Origin: Panicum virgatum
Lineage: Eukaryota > Streptophyta > Magnoliopsida > Poales > Poaceae
Direction of reading: 5' to 3'
Length of the DNA stretch: 64,000 nt
Assembly (NCBI RefSeq): GCF_016808335.1
Contig: NC_053138.1
Span: 14,129,900-14,193,899 of the forward strand
Position 1 is the first letter of the stretch; every line of letters begins with the position of its first letter. The translations under genes were made by a program, and so were the position numbers. Positions 46,527-56,571 of the stretch are shown here, piece by piece. The notes below the pieces were generated by a model. That model was given only the letters and a program-made list of their open reading frames with translations, made no database searches and was not told the origin of the DNA.

Positions 46527-49500
46527 TTGGAAGAAAAGAAGAAGAAGAAGGGAAGTGAGACTTCCACTTCAGGTATAAATGTTATAGAAATAAATATTGC
46601 ATTATCTTCTAGTGAATCATGGGTATTTGATACTGGATCGATGATTCACACTTGCAAATCGTTGCAGGGTCTAAGTGAGACTAGAAGATTTGCAAGAGGC
46701 GAGTTGGACATTCGGGTCGGCAATGGCGCAAAGGTTGCGGTGTTGGCGGTCGGCACCTACCACTTGTCTCTACCCTCCGGATTAGTTTTGGAATTAAATA
46801 ATTGTTATTGCATTCCTGCTTTGAGCAAGAACATTATTTCTTCTTCATGTTTGGAAGAAGTTGGTGATTTTAAGATTGTAATTGACAACAAACGTTGTTC
46901 TATCTTTTGCAATGGTATTTTTTATGCTCATTGTCCATTGGTGAATGGATTATATGTTCTTGATCTTGAGGATAAATCTGTCTGTAACATTAATACTAAG
47001 AGGCTTAGACCAAATGATTTGAATCCCACTTTTATTTGGCATTGTCGCTTAGGTCATATAAATGAGAAGCGCATTGAACAACTCCATAAAGATGGATTGT
47101 TAATCTCATTTGATTTTGAATCATTTGACACATGTGAGTCTTGTTTGCTTGGAAAGATGACCAAAGCGCCTTTCACTGGTCAGAGTGAGAGGGCGAGTGA
47201 CTTGTTGGGACTTGTACATACCGATGTATGTGGACCAATGAGCTCAATAGTCAGAGGTGGTTTTCAGTACTTCATTACTTTCACTGATGACTTTAGTAGA
47301 CATGGCTATATCTACTTAATGAGGCACAAGTCTGAATCGTTTGAAAAGTTCAAAGAATTTCAGAATGAAGTACAAAATCAATTAGGCAAGACAATTAAAT
47401 TTCTGCGATCTGATCGTGGAGGAGAATATTTGAGCCTTGAATTTGGTGATCATTTGAAGCAATGTGGAATTATTCCGCAGCTAACTCCGCCCGGAACGCC
47501 TCAATGGAATGGGGTATCCGAACGGAGGAACCGAACCTTGTTGGACATGGTTAGGTCAATGATGAGCCAAGCTGATCTTCCATTGTCATTTTGGGGTTAT
47601 GCTCTTGAAACTGCTGCGTTCACACTGAATAGGGTTCCAAGTAAGTCTGTTGAGAAGACACCATATGAGATATGGACTGGGAAGCGTCCCGGATTATCTT
47701 TTCTCAAAGTTTGGGGATGTGAGGCTTATGTCAAACGTTTGATGTCAGATAAGCTCACTCCAAAGTCAGACAAATGTTTCTTTGTGGGGTATCCTAGGGA
47801 AACCAAAGGATATTATTTTTACAATAAGGCGGAAGGCAAAGTGTTTGTCGCTCGCAATGGTGTTTTCTTAGAAAAGGAGTTTCTCTCAAAAGGATTTAGT
47901 GGGAGCAAGGTGCAACTTGAAGAAATTCAGGAAACACCCGAAACTGTTTCAGCACCCACTGAAGATCCACGGGATGTGCAAGATGTTGCACAACCCGTAG
48001 TTGAGGCACCAGCCCCACGAAGGTCTATAAGGGCACGTCGCGCTACTGACAAGCTCAACCTCCTTATTACGGAGGAGCGCCATGTATTATTGATGGAAAA
48101 TGATGAGCCCTTGACCTACAAAGAAGCAATGATGGGACCCGACTCCGACAAATGGCTTGAAGCCATGGAATCCGAGTTAAAATCCATGCATGATAATCAA
48201 GTTTGGAACTTGGTCGATCAGATTGACAGTGTAAGACCTGTCGATTGTAAGTGGATTTTTAAGAAAAAATTAGACATGGATGGAAATGTTCACATCTATA
48301 AGGCACGATTGGTGGCGAAAGGTTTCCGACAAATTCAAGGTGTTGACTATGAGGAAACCTTTTCGCCCGTCGCAATGCTAAAGTCTGTTCGGATTCTCCT
48401 AGCAATTGCCGCATATTATGACTATGAGATATGGCAAATGGATGTCAAAACCACTTTTCTTAATGGACATCTAAGTGAGGATGTGTATATGACACAGCCT
48501 GAAGGTTTTGTCGATCCTAAAAATGCTGGGAAAATATGTAAGCTTCAGAGGTCCATCTATGGATTGAAGCAAGCATCTCGGAGTTGGAATATTCGTTTTG
48601 ATGAAGTAGTCAAAGGGTTTGGCTTCATCAAGAATGAAGATGAGCCTTGTGTTTACAAAAAGGCTAGTGGGAGCGCACTTGTGTTTCTGGTCCTATATGT
48701 GGATGACATATTACTGATCGGCAATGATATTCCAATGCTTGAAGCCGTTAAAACCTCATTGAAAAAGAGTTTTTCGATGAAGGATTTAGAAGAGGCGGCT
48801 TATATTCTGGGTATTAGGATCTATAGAGATAGATCAAAAAGGCTAATTGGATTGAGCCAAGACACGTACATTGACAAGATACTGAATCGGTTCAATATGC
48901 AAGATTCCAAGAAAGGTTTCTTGCCAATGTCACATGGCATTACTCTAAGCAAGAGTCAGTGTGCTACGACACCTGATGAGCAAAAGAGGATGAGTACGAT
49001 TCCTTATGCTTCAGCCATAGGGTCGATCATGTATGCTATGCTTTGCACGCGCCCAGATGTTTCCTTTGCTCTAAGTGTTACGAGCAGGTATCAGTCAGAT
49101 TTCGGTGAACCTCACTGGACAATTGTAAAGAGTATCCTTAAGTACTTGAGAAGAACTAAGGATATGTTCCTAATATTTGGAGGCGAAGATGAGCTCCTTG
49201 TAAAGGGTTACACCGATGCTAGTTTTCAAACAGACAAAGATGACTCCAAATCGCAATCCGGTTTTGTTTTCTGCCTCAATGGTGGGGCAGTGAGCTGGAA
49301 GAGTTCCAAGCAAGATACGGTGGCTGATTCGACGACAGAGGCCGAGTATATTGCAGCTTCCGAAGCTGCAAAAGAAGCTGTTTGGATCAGAAAGTTTGTT
49401 TCTGACTTGGGTGTTGTTCCTAGTGCGTCCAGTCCAGTGGACCTCTATTGTGATAATAGTGGTGCCGTTGAACTAGCAAAGGAGCCTAGAACAACTAAGA

Positions 49501-49679
49501 AGTCCAGACATATACTGCGAAAGTATCACCTCATCCTTAACTTTGTTGAGAGAGGTGATGTGAAGGTTTGCAAGGTGCACACGGATTCAAACGTTGCTGA
49601 TCCGTTGACGAAGCCTCTCCCACAATCAAAGCATGAGGCGCACATGAGATCTATGGGTATTAGATACTTACATCAGTGA
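46527..49679 (+). CDS. Copia pol polyprotein: protease-integrase-RT-RNase H, open
   Basis: One uninterrupted frame of 1,050 codons; true translation would start upstream in gag. The protease has WVFDTGSMIH (aspartate 35 of this frame). The GAG-pre-integrase zinc region has HCRLGHINEKR and CESCLLGK. The integrase core shows its aspartates in VHTDVCGPM and LRSDRGGEYL and glutamate in GVSERRNRTL. RT has VDCKWIFKKK, KARLVAKGF, QMDVKTTFLNG and the catalytic LYVDDILLIGND (about residue 723). RNase H has YTDASFQTD and TTEAEYIAAS. The order integrase before RT defines copia. All catalytic residues I can check are present, so this frame could still work if gag were supplied by another copy. Confidence 0.93.
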   Translation: MEEKKKKKGSETSTSGINVIEINIALSSSESWVFDTGSMIHTCKSLQGLSETRRFARGELDIRVGNGAKVAVLAVGTYHLSLPSGLVLELNNCYCIPALSKNIISSSCLEEVGDFKIVIDNKRCSIFCNGIFYAHCPLVNGLYVLDLEDKSVCNINTKRLRPNDLNPTFIWHCRLGHINEKRIEQLHKDGLLISFDFESFDTCESCLLGKMTKAPFTGQSERASDLLGLVHTDVCGPMSSIVRGGFQYFITFTDDFSRHGYIYLMRHKSESFEKFKEFQNEVQNQLGKTIKFLRSDRGGEYLSLEFGDHLKQCGIIPQLTPPGTPQWNGVSERRNRTLLDMVRSMMSQADLPLSFWGYALETAAFTLNRVPSKSVEKTPYEIWTGKRPGLSFLKVWGCEAYVKRLMSDKLTPKSDKCFFVGYPRETKGYYFYNKAEGKVFVARNGVFLEKEFLSKGFSGSKVQLEEIQETPETVSAPTEDPRDVQDVAQPVVEAPAPRRSIRARRATDKLNLLITEERHVLLMENDEPLTYKEAMMGPDSDKWLEAMESELKSMHDNQVWNLVDQIDSVRPVDCKWIFKKKLDMDGNVHIYKARLVAKGFRQIQGVDYEETFSPVAMLKSVRILLAIAAYYDYEIWQMDVKTTFLNGHLSEDVYMTQPEGFVDPKNAGKICKLQRSIYGLKQASRSWNIRFDEVVKGFGFIKNEDEPCVYKKASGSALVFLVLYVDDILLIGNDIPMLEAVKTSLKKSFSMKDLEEAAYILGIRIYRDRSKRLIGLSQDTYIDKILNRFNMQDSKKGFLPMSHGITLSKSQCATTPDEQKRMSTIPYASAIGSIMYAMLCTRPDVSFALSVTSRYQSDFGEPHWTIVKSILKYLRRTKDMFLIFGGEDELLVKGYTDASFQTDKDDSKSQSGFVFCLNGGAVSWKSSKQDTVADSTTEAEYIAASEAAKEAVWIRKFVSDLGVVPSASSPVDLYCDNSGAVELAKEPRTTKKSRHILRKYHLILNFVERGDVKVCKVHTDSNVADPLTKPLPQSKHEAHMRSMGIRYLHQ

Positions 49680-50629
49680 TTCTAGTGTGCGTGGGAGATT
49701 TTGTGTCATGAGTATGTTTATGTAATGATAAATAATTGTTATTTGTTCCATGGATGATTATTTTACATTGATTATCAAGTATGTGACTTGTTCGTGAAAC
49801 TCTTTGTTGAAAATGATATGATTCTAAATTATCCCTAGTTTATGTCGTTGTGTGGGACAACAACGACGTTGAGACTAGCACATGCATTAATTGATGATCA
49901 TGTTTCACAGATCATGGATATGGAGATATCGGATTAATGATGTGGACATATGTTGGTGAACATGGTGTTGGATTGACCCACTCCAAGACAATGTTGGGAT
50001 TGTTATTTTGTATGTGCCATCAGTTGTTCTTGAGTGTTATACCTACTGAATCCTTAGACCTGAGATCGCCATTGTTTCTCACTGTGTGTAGTGGTGCATC
50101 TTGGGGCTGCTAAACGCTACTCCGTGACTGGGTAGTTACAAAAGCAGCTTACAGGTATGTCATGAAACATGGAATGGGATGTGAGCGGATCAAGATGGAA
50201 TTTGCCCCTCCTAGATAACGGGAGAGATATCTCTGGGCCCCTCGAGATAGTTGGATTTGAAAGTGCATGGCCATGCTAAAGTGATTAAAGAGTTAATCAT
50301 GATGATTAAAGGTTAGTTATGAATAGAATTCACTATTAGATCGAGAGAATGGTCGAGCTATCACAAAGGTGGCACGCATCTCGCTTTGAGCTTGACTGGT
50401 ATCGTGTGGCAAAGGGATCGGTGTATGAGTATATCTATGGTTCGGCCGATATGATCTTTATGTGTATTTGTGAGTCACTATGCCCTGCTAGGTGCCGCTA
50501 TTGACTTGTGATTCGGAAATGATTTCCGATCACGACCACCTACACATGAACCTAACGGGTCACACACTTAAGGGGTTTGGAATGTTGGAAAGCTTGCATG
50601 TATGATTGTCTCTAGTGCAAGTGGGAGAT
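49680..50629 (+). other. 3' untranslated region of the copia element with polypurine tract
   Basis: About 950 bp without a supported gene lie between the pol stop and the 3' LTR. The purine-rich 'agtgcaagtgggagat' ends at 50629, next to the LTR start, and is the polypurine tract. Confidence 0.75.
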
Positions 50630-51117
50630 TGTTGGTGATATGCCCAAGAGCCCATCATCACAATACGGTTTAAAGGCCCAAGTGGATATTGATCCAAGAG
50701 GGATTAGGGTTACTAATGGGCCTATGAGATAGAAGCACATTAGTACGCCCTATATATATGAGGGAGGGGCTAGGGGGCGATGACCTGAGCCGCGCCACCT
50801 CCCTAGCCGCCGCCCCTCCCTCTCTCTCGGCCGCCGCCCTTGCCGTGCGTGCGGTGCTAGCACACCGACGCCCGGCGTTTCATCCCCGTACGTGTGAACT
50901 CCGTGGAGGCGCTGCTGCGACTGCTGCGCTGATCGGCTGCTGGGATCAAGTACGAGGAGCTCGGTTCGTGGGACGTGATCGACTACTTCCTCTACATCGA
51001 CGCGCGACTTCTTCCACTGCGCTGCGCGTCTAGTGGTAACGATCTATGATCTTCTACTCGCAAGTATCTTGGGTTTATGCGATAGTGATGCTAGCGTAGC
51101 CTACCCGTTTATCTTCA
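50630..51117 (+). repeat. 3' LTR of the copia element
   Basis: 488 bp, differing from the 5' LTR at 39647-40135 by seven substitutions and a one-base indel in a G run (by eye). Followed by the duplication CATCC. Confidence 0.93.
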
Positions 51118-51122
51118 CATCC

Positions 51123-51472
51123 ATCTGCCGCCGCACGCGCCGCGAACGCTGCATCGTCGGCGGCGGCGGTGGCTGTTCCTGGTTCCCATATCCATCGTCC
51201 GGTACTCCGGTACGCATCCCGCCAGGCGCCAGCGCCGAAAAGCCCCCGCGCCCGTTCACACCCACCGCGCCGCGGCGCGCGCGCGGGGGGAATATGCATG
51301 GCACGGCCGGGGCCGGGTCGATCGGTCCCGCCGCGCGCGCGGCGTGCCGTGCCCAATTCAGCGCCAGGGCAGACCGGGGTGGCACGCGACTGGCCGCTCC
51401 AGTTGTACGATCGCGCGGTGTAGTGGCAAGCGTCTCCCTGTCTCGTTGCAAGCTCGAATTAGTAGTAGAGTA
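51123..51472. other. GC-rich intergenic stretch
   Basis: Very GC-rich, CpG-rich sequence ('cgcgcgcgcgggg') with open frames on both strands and no recognisable domain. Before the copia insertion it was contiguous with the sequence ending at 39646. Confidence 0.4.
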
Positions 51473-51481
51473 ATCAGGATT

Positions 51482-52623
51482 GAGTTTTGCTCCAGTGGAC
51501 CCTTTCATGAAGTCTGCACGAATATTAAAGCACCTGACATTTAGTTTTATTTTTTTCCTGAGTGGGTTTGTTTGGGCCTGGCCCTACTCGTGCCAACAAC
51601 GTCATTAGGCACAGAATCATCAACGTTAAAAACATTCATAAGCAGCATAACTCCTGAAGTGAAACGATAGCACATAGAAGCTGCAAGTCATATACACAAG
51701 ACATCAGCTTGTAGCGGTTTGCCACATTTCTGATGTTGCGAAAGTCCCCCATCGACTTCCTGATGTCACTTGCAGTGAATCCCGTCCGAGAACCAAATAT
51801 CCATGCCGAGTTATCTCGCAGTTGGCTTGAGGAAAAGGCAAGAAACTCCAAGTGCTTGACACCAATACTGATGCCATTTGAAATGACTGACAGAACTCTA
51901 GTATAAAGAGCCATTCTCCAGGCATCGTTTCCAGAAGCAGAAAGAGGTGATAAATCAATTGATCGGAGCTTCTCACAGTCCTCATCAACAAATGAAATCC
52001 GAAGCAAGTTATCTAAATCAGCAGAGGGAGCCGAAATCCCGATGTGGAGAGGGAGCCGCCGCCGCTCCGTCTGCCTTGACTCGGCGATCTGCAGAAAATG
52101 GCGAAAGGTCCAACTGTGAGGGGGGATGGAGAGGAAAACGGGCATGGATGAAACAGCGAGGCAGCCGCCACAGCACCTGACCAAACAGGATCGGGGAGAG
52201 CCGCCGCCATCGCTGCAGTCCGCAGGTGAGAAGAATGGCGAGGCCTTCGCGAGAAGAACGGAACCTGACTCCTCCGTTGCAGGCAGCGACTACTACGTGG
52301 GTAGCAGCCCTTGATTCGCCGACGCCGCCGCGCCTGATGAAAACGGATCGGAAAGATGGGGGGACTTGCCGCCACCGGTGCCGGCCGCCGGACGCGAGAA
52401 AAAGAAAACGTGAAGGAGCAGCGGACGGAGGGGGCAAAGCCGCCGCGGGCAGAACGGACTTGTTGAATCTGACCTGGTACTGGCTATTGGACTTGGACCG
52501 TGTCTCAATTGGCACGGGTAGGGCTGGGCCCAAACAAACCCACTCAAAAAAAAATTAAAATTAAATGTCAGGTGCTTTAATATTCGTGCAAATTTTATGG
52601 AAAAGTCCACCGGAGTAAAACTC
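51482..52623 (-). mobile_element. Pack-MULE carrying an RNA-dependent RNA polymerase gene fragment
   Basis: An exact 9-bp duplication ATCAGGATT flanks the element (51473-51481 and 52624-52632). The left end starts GAGTTTTGCTCC and the right end is its inverse, GGAGTAAAACTC. The inverted repeats run for about 110 bp and share 'gcacgaatattaaagcacc' and 'gagtgggtttgtttgggc'. There is no transposase. The interior carries, on the minus strand, a fragment of a plant RDR gene (about 51710-52030) next to a GC-rich segment (52040-52500) of unknown origin. Host gene fragments within MULE TIRs define a Pack-MULE. Confidence 0.9.
51636..52184 (-). pseudogene. Captured RDR1-like RNA-dependent RNA polymerase fragment
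   Basis: The minus-strand open frame (182 codons) contains about 100 residues that match the plant RDR family just upstream of its catalytic core: LLRISFVDEDCEKLRS, then GIKHLEFLAFSS-type sequence (VKHLEFLAFSSSQLRDNS), then SRTGFTASDIRKSMGDF and IRNVA. The match is closest to what I remember of RDR1. After IRNVA the expected family sequence stops and unrelated codons lead to TAA at 51636. The catalytic DxDGD motif is not present, so no polymerase can be made. RDR proteins turn single-stranded RNA into double-stranded RNA for gene silencing. The fragment could be transcribed from the Pack-MULE TIRs. Confidence 0.88.
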
Positions 52624-52632
52624 ATCAGGATT

Positions 52633-53000
52633 TCGTTAACAGGATGGAGCGGGAGGTGGTGACACGGCACGGATGGAGATAGCAAGGAAGCTCGGCGATT
52701 TTCTGTGTCCACAAGAAGCTTCTTTATTAGTGCAAAACAGGCGTAGCGGATTGCTTTTGGGTGACCTCACCTTGGGTTCGAGGTCTTTGCTTGCTTTGGC
52801 AGGTAAATGGCAATATCAAATGGATTTTGTTTGATTTATTGGGGGAGTCGCTGATCGAGAACCCAACGTGCTGCTGGTGGCCGCCGGCCGTGGCACCGCT
52901 GATGGAAGTGGAGGAGATGAGCGCTGCCGTGATTCTTGTGCATCAACTCGTCGATGGCCAGCACATTGCCATCCAGTGAGCTTACTGCACCAGCGCTCCT
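52633..53000. other. Intergenic stretch, no supported gene
   Basis: A 72-codon frame at 52761-52979 has no recognisable domain. Nothing else was recognised. Confidence 0.4.
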
Positions 53001-53008
53001 GGCGGACT

Positions 53009-53498
53009 CAGGGTTTACAAAACCGGTCCGGTCCGGTTTCGGTTTGGGCCGGTACCAAACGGCCCAAATTCAAAATTCAAATTTGAATTCAAAAAATTGA
53101 AAAATTTCTAAAAATACTTCAAGGTGCGACGAATCTAATGGTGTCAAATTTTCTCAAAAATTCGTTCATTTAACATACTTTTCGAGCATTTAAAGTTAAA
53201 CAAAAAAATGAGACGACCCATTAAGGCCCACTTGGTAAACCGGTCAAACCGGCCGGTATACCGTTCCAAACTGGTTACACATGTGATTTTAAATTTGGAT
53301 TTGAATTAAAACTGGTCAAACCGGCCGGTAAATCGGTCTAACTGGCCGGTATACCGGTACGAACCTACCGGTTGAACTGAGTTTTTTGAATTCAAATTTG
53401 AATTCGACCGGTACCGACCGGTTTCCGGCCAAACTGGACCGGTATACCGGTACCGGACCCCAGCGGTTTGGCCGGTCCGGTCGGTAAATGAAACCCTG
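53009..53498. mobile_element. Non-autonomous hAT element (490 bp)
   Basis: An exact 8-bp duplication GGCGGACT flanks the element (53001-53008 and 53499-53506). The ends are inverted: CAGGGTTTACAAAACCGG and CAGGGTTTCATTTACCG (read from the right). The CAGGGTTT start is common in hAT elements. The interior has no coding capacity and is dense in 'accggt', 'ggccggtataccgg' and 'caaaccggcc' palindromes, which may be binding sites. It is unrelated in sequence to the hAT at 41997-46135. Confidence 0.9.
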
Positions 53499-53506
53499 GG
53501 CGGACT

Positions 53507-54787
53507 GTGGCAGTGGCGCGTGGTGGTCCAGCAGTCCTGCACGTACGGTCACTCTGCTAGAGCATCACAGCTGCGATAGCGGCATAGACGTTAGGCACCG
53601 TCTTTGTCAGAGACCTGATGAGCACGAGAGCCCAAGGCGGAGACTATATGCTCGCGCTTCTGCTTGACCGTGCGAGAGGCCGCCATCTTGCTCAGCCATC
53701 ATATTGAATCCACCTGTTGCTTGTAGCCTCTCCACTGATGGAGATGAGATGGGGAGGACATGAGCAACAACGAGGGAACGATGTGAGATAGCGTTGTTGA
53801 TTGGAATCGTGAAGGGACGAGAGTGTGGCCGTTTGAGACTCGAGAACATCGAGACGCAGTCTGCTCCTATGGGCTGTGTGCTTGATTTCGGCCATAGATG
53901 AAAGATCCAACGGTGGAGAAATAATGGTGACGTGGCCCAATCTCCTGCTCGAGCTGATGGGGCAGATTTCGTTTGGTAGAGACATGGTTCCTGTCAAACT
54001 GCTAGTGCCAAAATAAGAAGAGAAAGAATCCAGAGACACCAAACTTGTGTGCTTGAGGAAATATCTTGTCAATCAACGAGCTAATCGTGGGCAGCGCAGT
54101 GTGCGCACGCTCCTGACCCGTGCCAAACCTCGTCTGCCCCGGCCGGTTCACGCCTAACTCATCGAGCTAACTGGAGGGAAAAAAAATGTGCAGCAATGCA
54201 ATCCATCTGGCAAGGTGAATGTACGGACGCGAGCCATGTAATGATCACGGTGGTGAAATTTGCGCCTGTCCTCGCCGAAAAGGATCGCGAGTTGGGCAGA
54301 GCCAGATCCAGTGATCCATCCATCCATGGGTCGACAAGCCTAGTCGTGTACCGCCCCTTCTCCACGTGTTGCTCAAGGAAGACGCGCCGGTGTGCCGCCC
54401 GGCCGGCACCATTCACATGCCGGAACGCGAGCGCGCGCGTCTGGTCCCCGGAGGCGTACGCGTGCGTGCGTGGCATGGACAGCGCGCAGCGCGCGAAAGC
54501 ATAGGTTAACCACATGTAAACTTATTTATTATATTTATATAATACAAATTGCATGCAGATGGGATTAAGAAATGATCCAAGAAGAGGCCAGAATACACTA
54601 CACGGCAGTTATCAAATTTGGCTACCAGTTATTCCAATCCAAATATATAAAAATCCAAGAGCCCCGGCTCTCTCTCTCTCTCTCTCTCGAGCGGCGAAGA
54701 CTTCAAGTTCAACGCTTCTCTCGTTCAGTCCAAAGCCCCCCTCCCATAATCCCATTGCACACACTTGACTAGCTCTCCTCGATCGTC
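53507..54787 (+). promoter_or_regulatory. Upstream region and 5' UTR of the WRKY gene
   Basis: No gene is supported in 53507-54640. A TATA box (tatataaaa) lies at about 54644-54652, followed by a (CT)n tract at about 54669-54688, a pattern common in grass core promoters and 5' leaders. A W-box core, TTGACT, sits at 54765-54770 in the presumed 5' UTR, about 20 bp ahead of the start codon. It would allow binding by WRKY proteins, including self-regulation. The transcription start is inferred to lie near 54675. Confidence 0.6.
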
Positions 54788-56571
54788 ATGTCTGCTGGAG
54801 CAGGAGCTGGAGGCCATGGTGGGGGCCTCTACGGGGATCCTGCTGCCGCTGCCGCCGCCGACCACTTCGCCGCCTTCGACCACGACGACTTCTTCTTCCA
54901 GAGATCGCCGTGCGCCGGCGAAGGAGGCGGCAGCGGCGATGGGCTGACGACGAGCATCACGGACTACCTGCAGGGCTTCCTGGACCCCGCGGGGGTGGGT
55001 GCGCACCTCGACGCGCCGTGCCGCTTCGGCGACGCCGCCGTGAAGCAGGGAATGAAGAAGGTCACCGTGCAGTCGGTCCGCCCTGACGGCCAGGCCGGTG
55101 CGCCGGTCACGCCGAACTCGTCGGTGCTGTCGTCGTCCAGCTGCGAGGCAGGAGGTGCCGACGAGGAGCCGCGTCGCCGGTCCAAGGCAGGTAGGCCGGA
55201 GGAGGAGGAGGAAGAGGAGGAGGAGGAGGAGATCGATGGTGACGAGGGATCTGCCGCCGATCGGAACTGCAAGTAAGTCTACAATTTATTCTTTTTTTTA
55301 GTGGGTCTGCAATTTATTCTGGTGCAAAGGCAAAACTATTTGCACGATCTTCTTGTTGAATACTACTATATCACAATCACAGTTACTTGATCAGAACATC
55401 ATGGGGACAAATAAAAGAAGTTTCGTTTTCAAGGGCTGCATCTTTCTCTTCTTTTTTATCTGAGCAAAAAAAGATCATGTTTGTGTGTATACCGGCCGGT
55501 GTGAACACATGGGTTAGGGTTTGCTACCTAACTTGACCGACAAACAAGGTTCTTAGGCTCACTCCAATTGCATTAGAAAAGGCACATGATCCAGACAAAT
55601 CGGAGTAAACTGCACTTCCCCCCACCACTCATGAATATACTACAAGCATTCATTTTTTGCGTGGTACTTATTATATTCATCAAAATCAAGTTCTATTTGA
55701 CCGGTCTATTCTTCTCACACGCTGCATCATCTATAGCTGCAAAAACAATGCATAGTTTATAAGAGGGACAGTTTGCAATTTGTATCTAGCTACGTATAAT
55801 TTACAAAATGATTAGCTATAATTTGTATCCGACGACTAATTATTTGTAGACTAGCTGATCATCGATGTCAATCGGTGATTCATCAGGACCCCACAATGAT
55901 CGAAACTAATCATTTTCTGCAGTTGGGAGTAGTGTGACCTGTCGTCCTTGGCCTTCTTGCTGATGCATGTACAGCACACTCACTGACCATGTTTAATTCC
56001 TTCACCCACGAGCAGGAGGAGCAAAGAGAAGAAGGCGAGAGGCGAGAAGAGGCCGCGGGGGCCCCGCGTGGCGTTCATGACCAAGAGCGAGGTCGACCAC
56101 CTCGTGGACGGCTACCGGTGGCGCAAGTATGGCCAGAAGGCCGTCAAGAACAGCTCGTACCCGAGGAGCTACTACCGCTGCACGGCGGCGCGGTGCGGGG
56201 TGAAGAAGCGGGTGGAGCGCTCGCACCAGGACCCCTCCACGGTGATCACCACGTACGAGGGGCAGCACACGCACCCGAGCCCCGCCAGCCTCCTCATCAG
56301 GGGCGGCGGCGGCGGCGGGGCCTACGCGCCGCCGCCGCCGCTTGCTGGGCTTGGATTCCGCCCCGACCTGCGGGCGATGATCGACAACTGCCCTCACGCC
56401 ACGCGCATGACGACGCCCGGCAGCTTACTTCTACCTCCAGCAGCCGGCGGCCTGCTCCAGCCGACGCCGCCTCGCGTACTTCAGGAGCACCGCCGCTCGT
56501 CTTCGCATCTGGGTGGGTACGGCGGCGTGCTGGACATCATTCCGTCGGAGCCGGGCAGCGAGCGTGCATGA
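54788..56571 (+). CDS. WRKY transcription factor, group IIc
   Basis: Two exons, 54788-55272 and 56016-56571, are joined by a 743-bp GT-AG intron, giving 346 aa. The start is the first ATG after the TATA box and CT tract. The N-terminal 160 residues are Gly/Ala/Asp-rich, with a phenylalanine/acidic patch (DHDDFFF), a TPNSSVLSSSS block as in many IIc WRKYs, and a long glutamate run (about 55197-55240). A basic stretch (KEKKARGEKRPRGPR) that may be a nuclear signal precedes the DNA-binding domain. That domain has an intact WRKYGQK (residues 197-203) and a C2H2 zinc finger CX4C...HXH (RCTAARCGVKKR to EGQHTH). A Gly/Pro-rich tail follows. It should bind W-boxes in the nucleus. Group IIc members act in stress, senescence or development; the target process here is unknown. 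Confidence 0.95.

Larger units (their letters stand above)
39647..51117 (+). mobile_element. Young Ty1/copia retrotransposon interrupted by a hAT element
   Basis: LTRs 39647-40135 and 50630-51117 begin TGTTGGTGATAT and end CCTTCA/TCTTCA. The target duplication CATCC is exact (39642-39646 and 51118-51122). A tRNA-Met-type primer site and polypurine tract are present. The order protease-integrase-RT-RNase H within one pol frame is diagnostic for copia. By eye the two LTRs differ by seven substitutions and one single-base indel over about 489 bp, which indicates a recent insertion. Gag has frame breaks, while pol is one open frame of 1,050 codons. A 4.1-kb hAT element is inserted in gag at 41997-46135. 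Confidence 0.95.

Noticed and set aside
52013..52533. Minus-strand ORFs of 120-171 codons upstream of the RDR fragment
   Set aside because: They lie in the GC-rich half of the Pack-MULE in frames that do not continue the RDR match; they could be captured sequence but no source is recognised.
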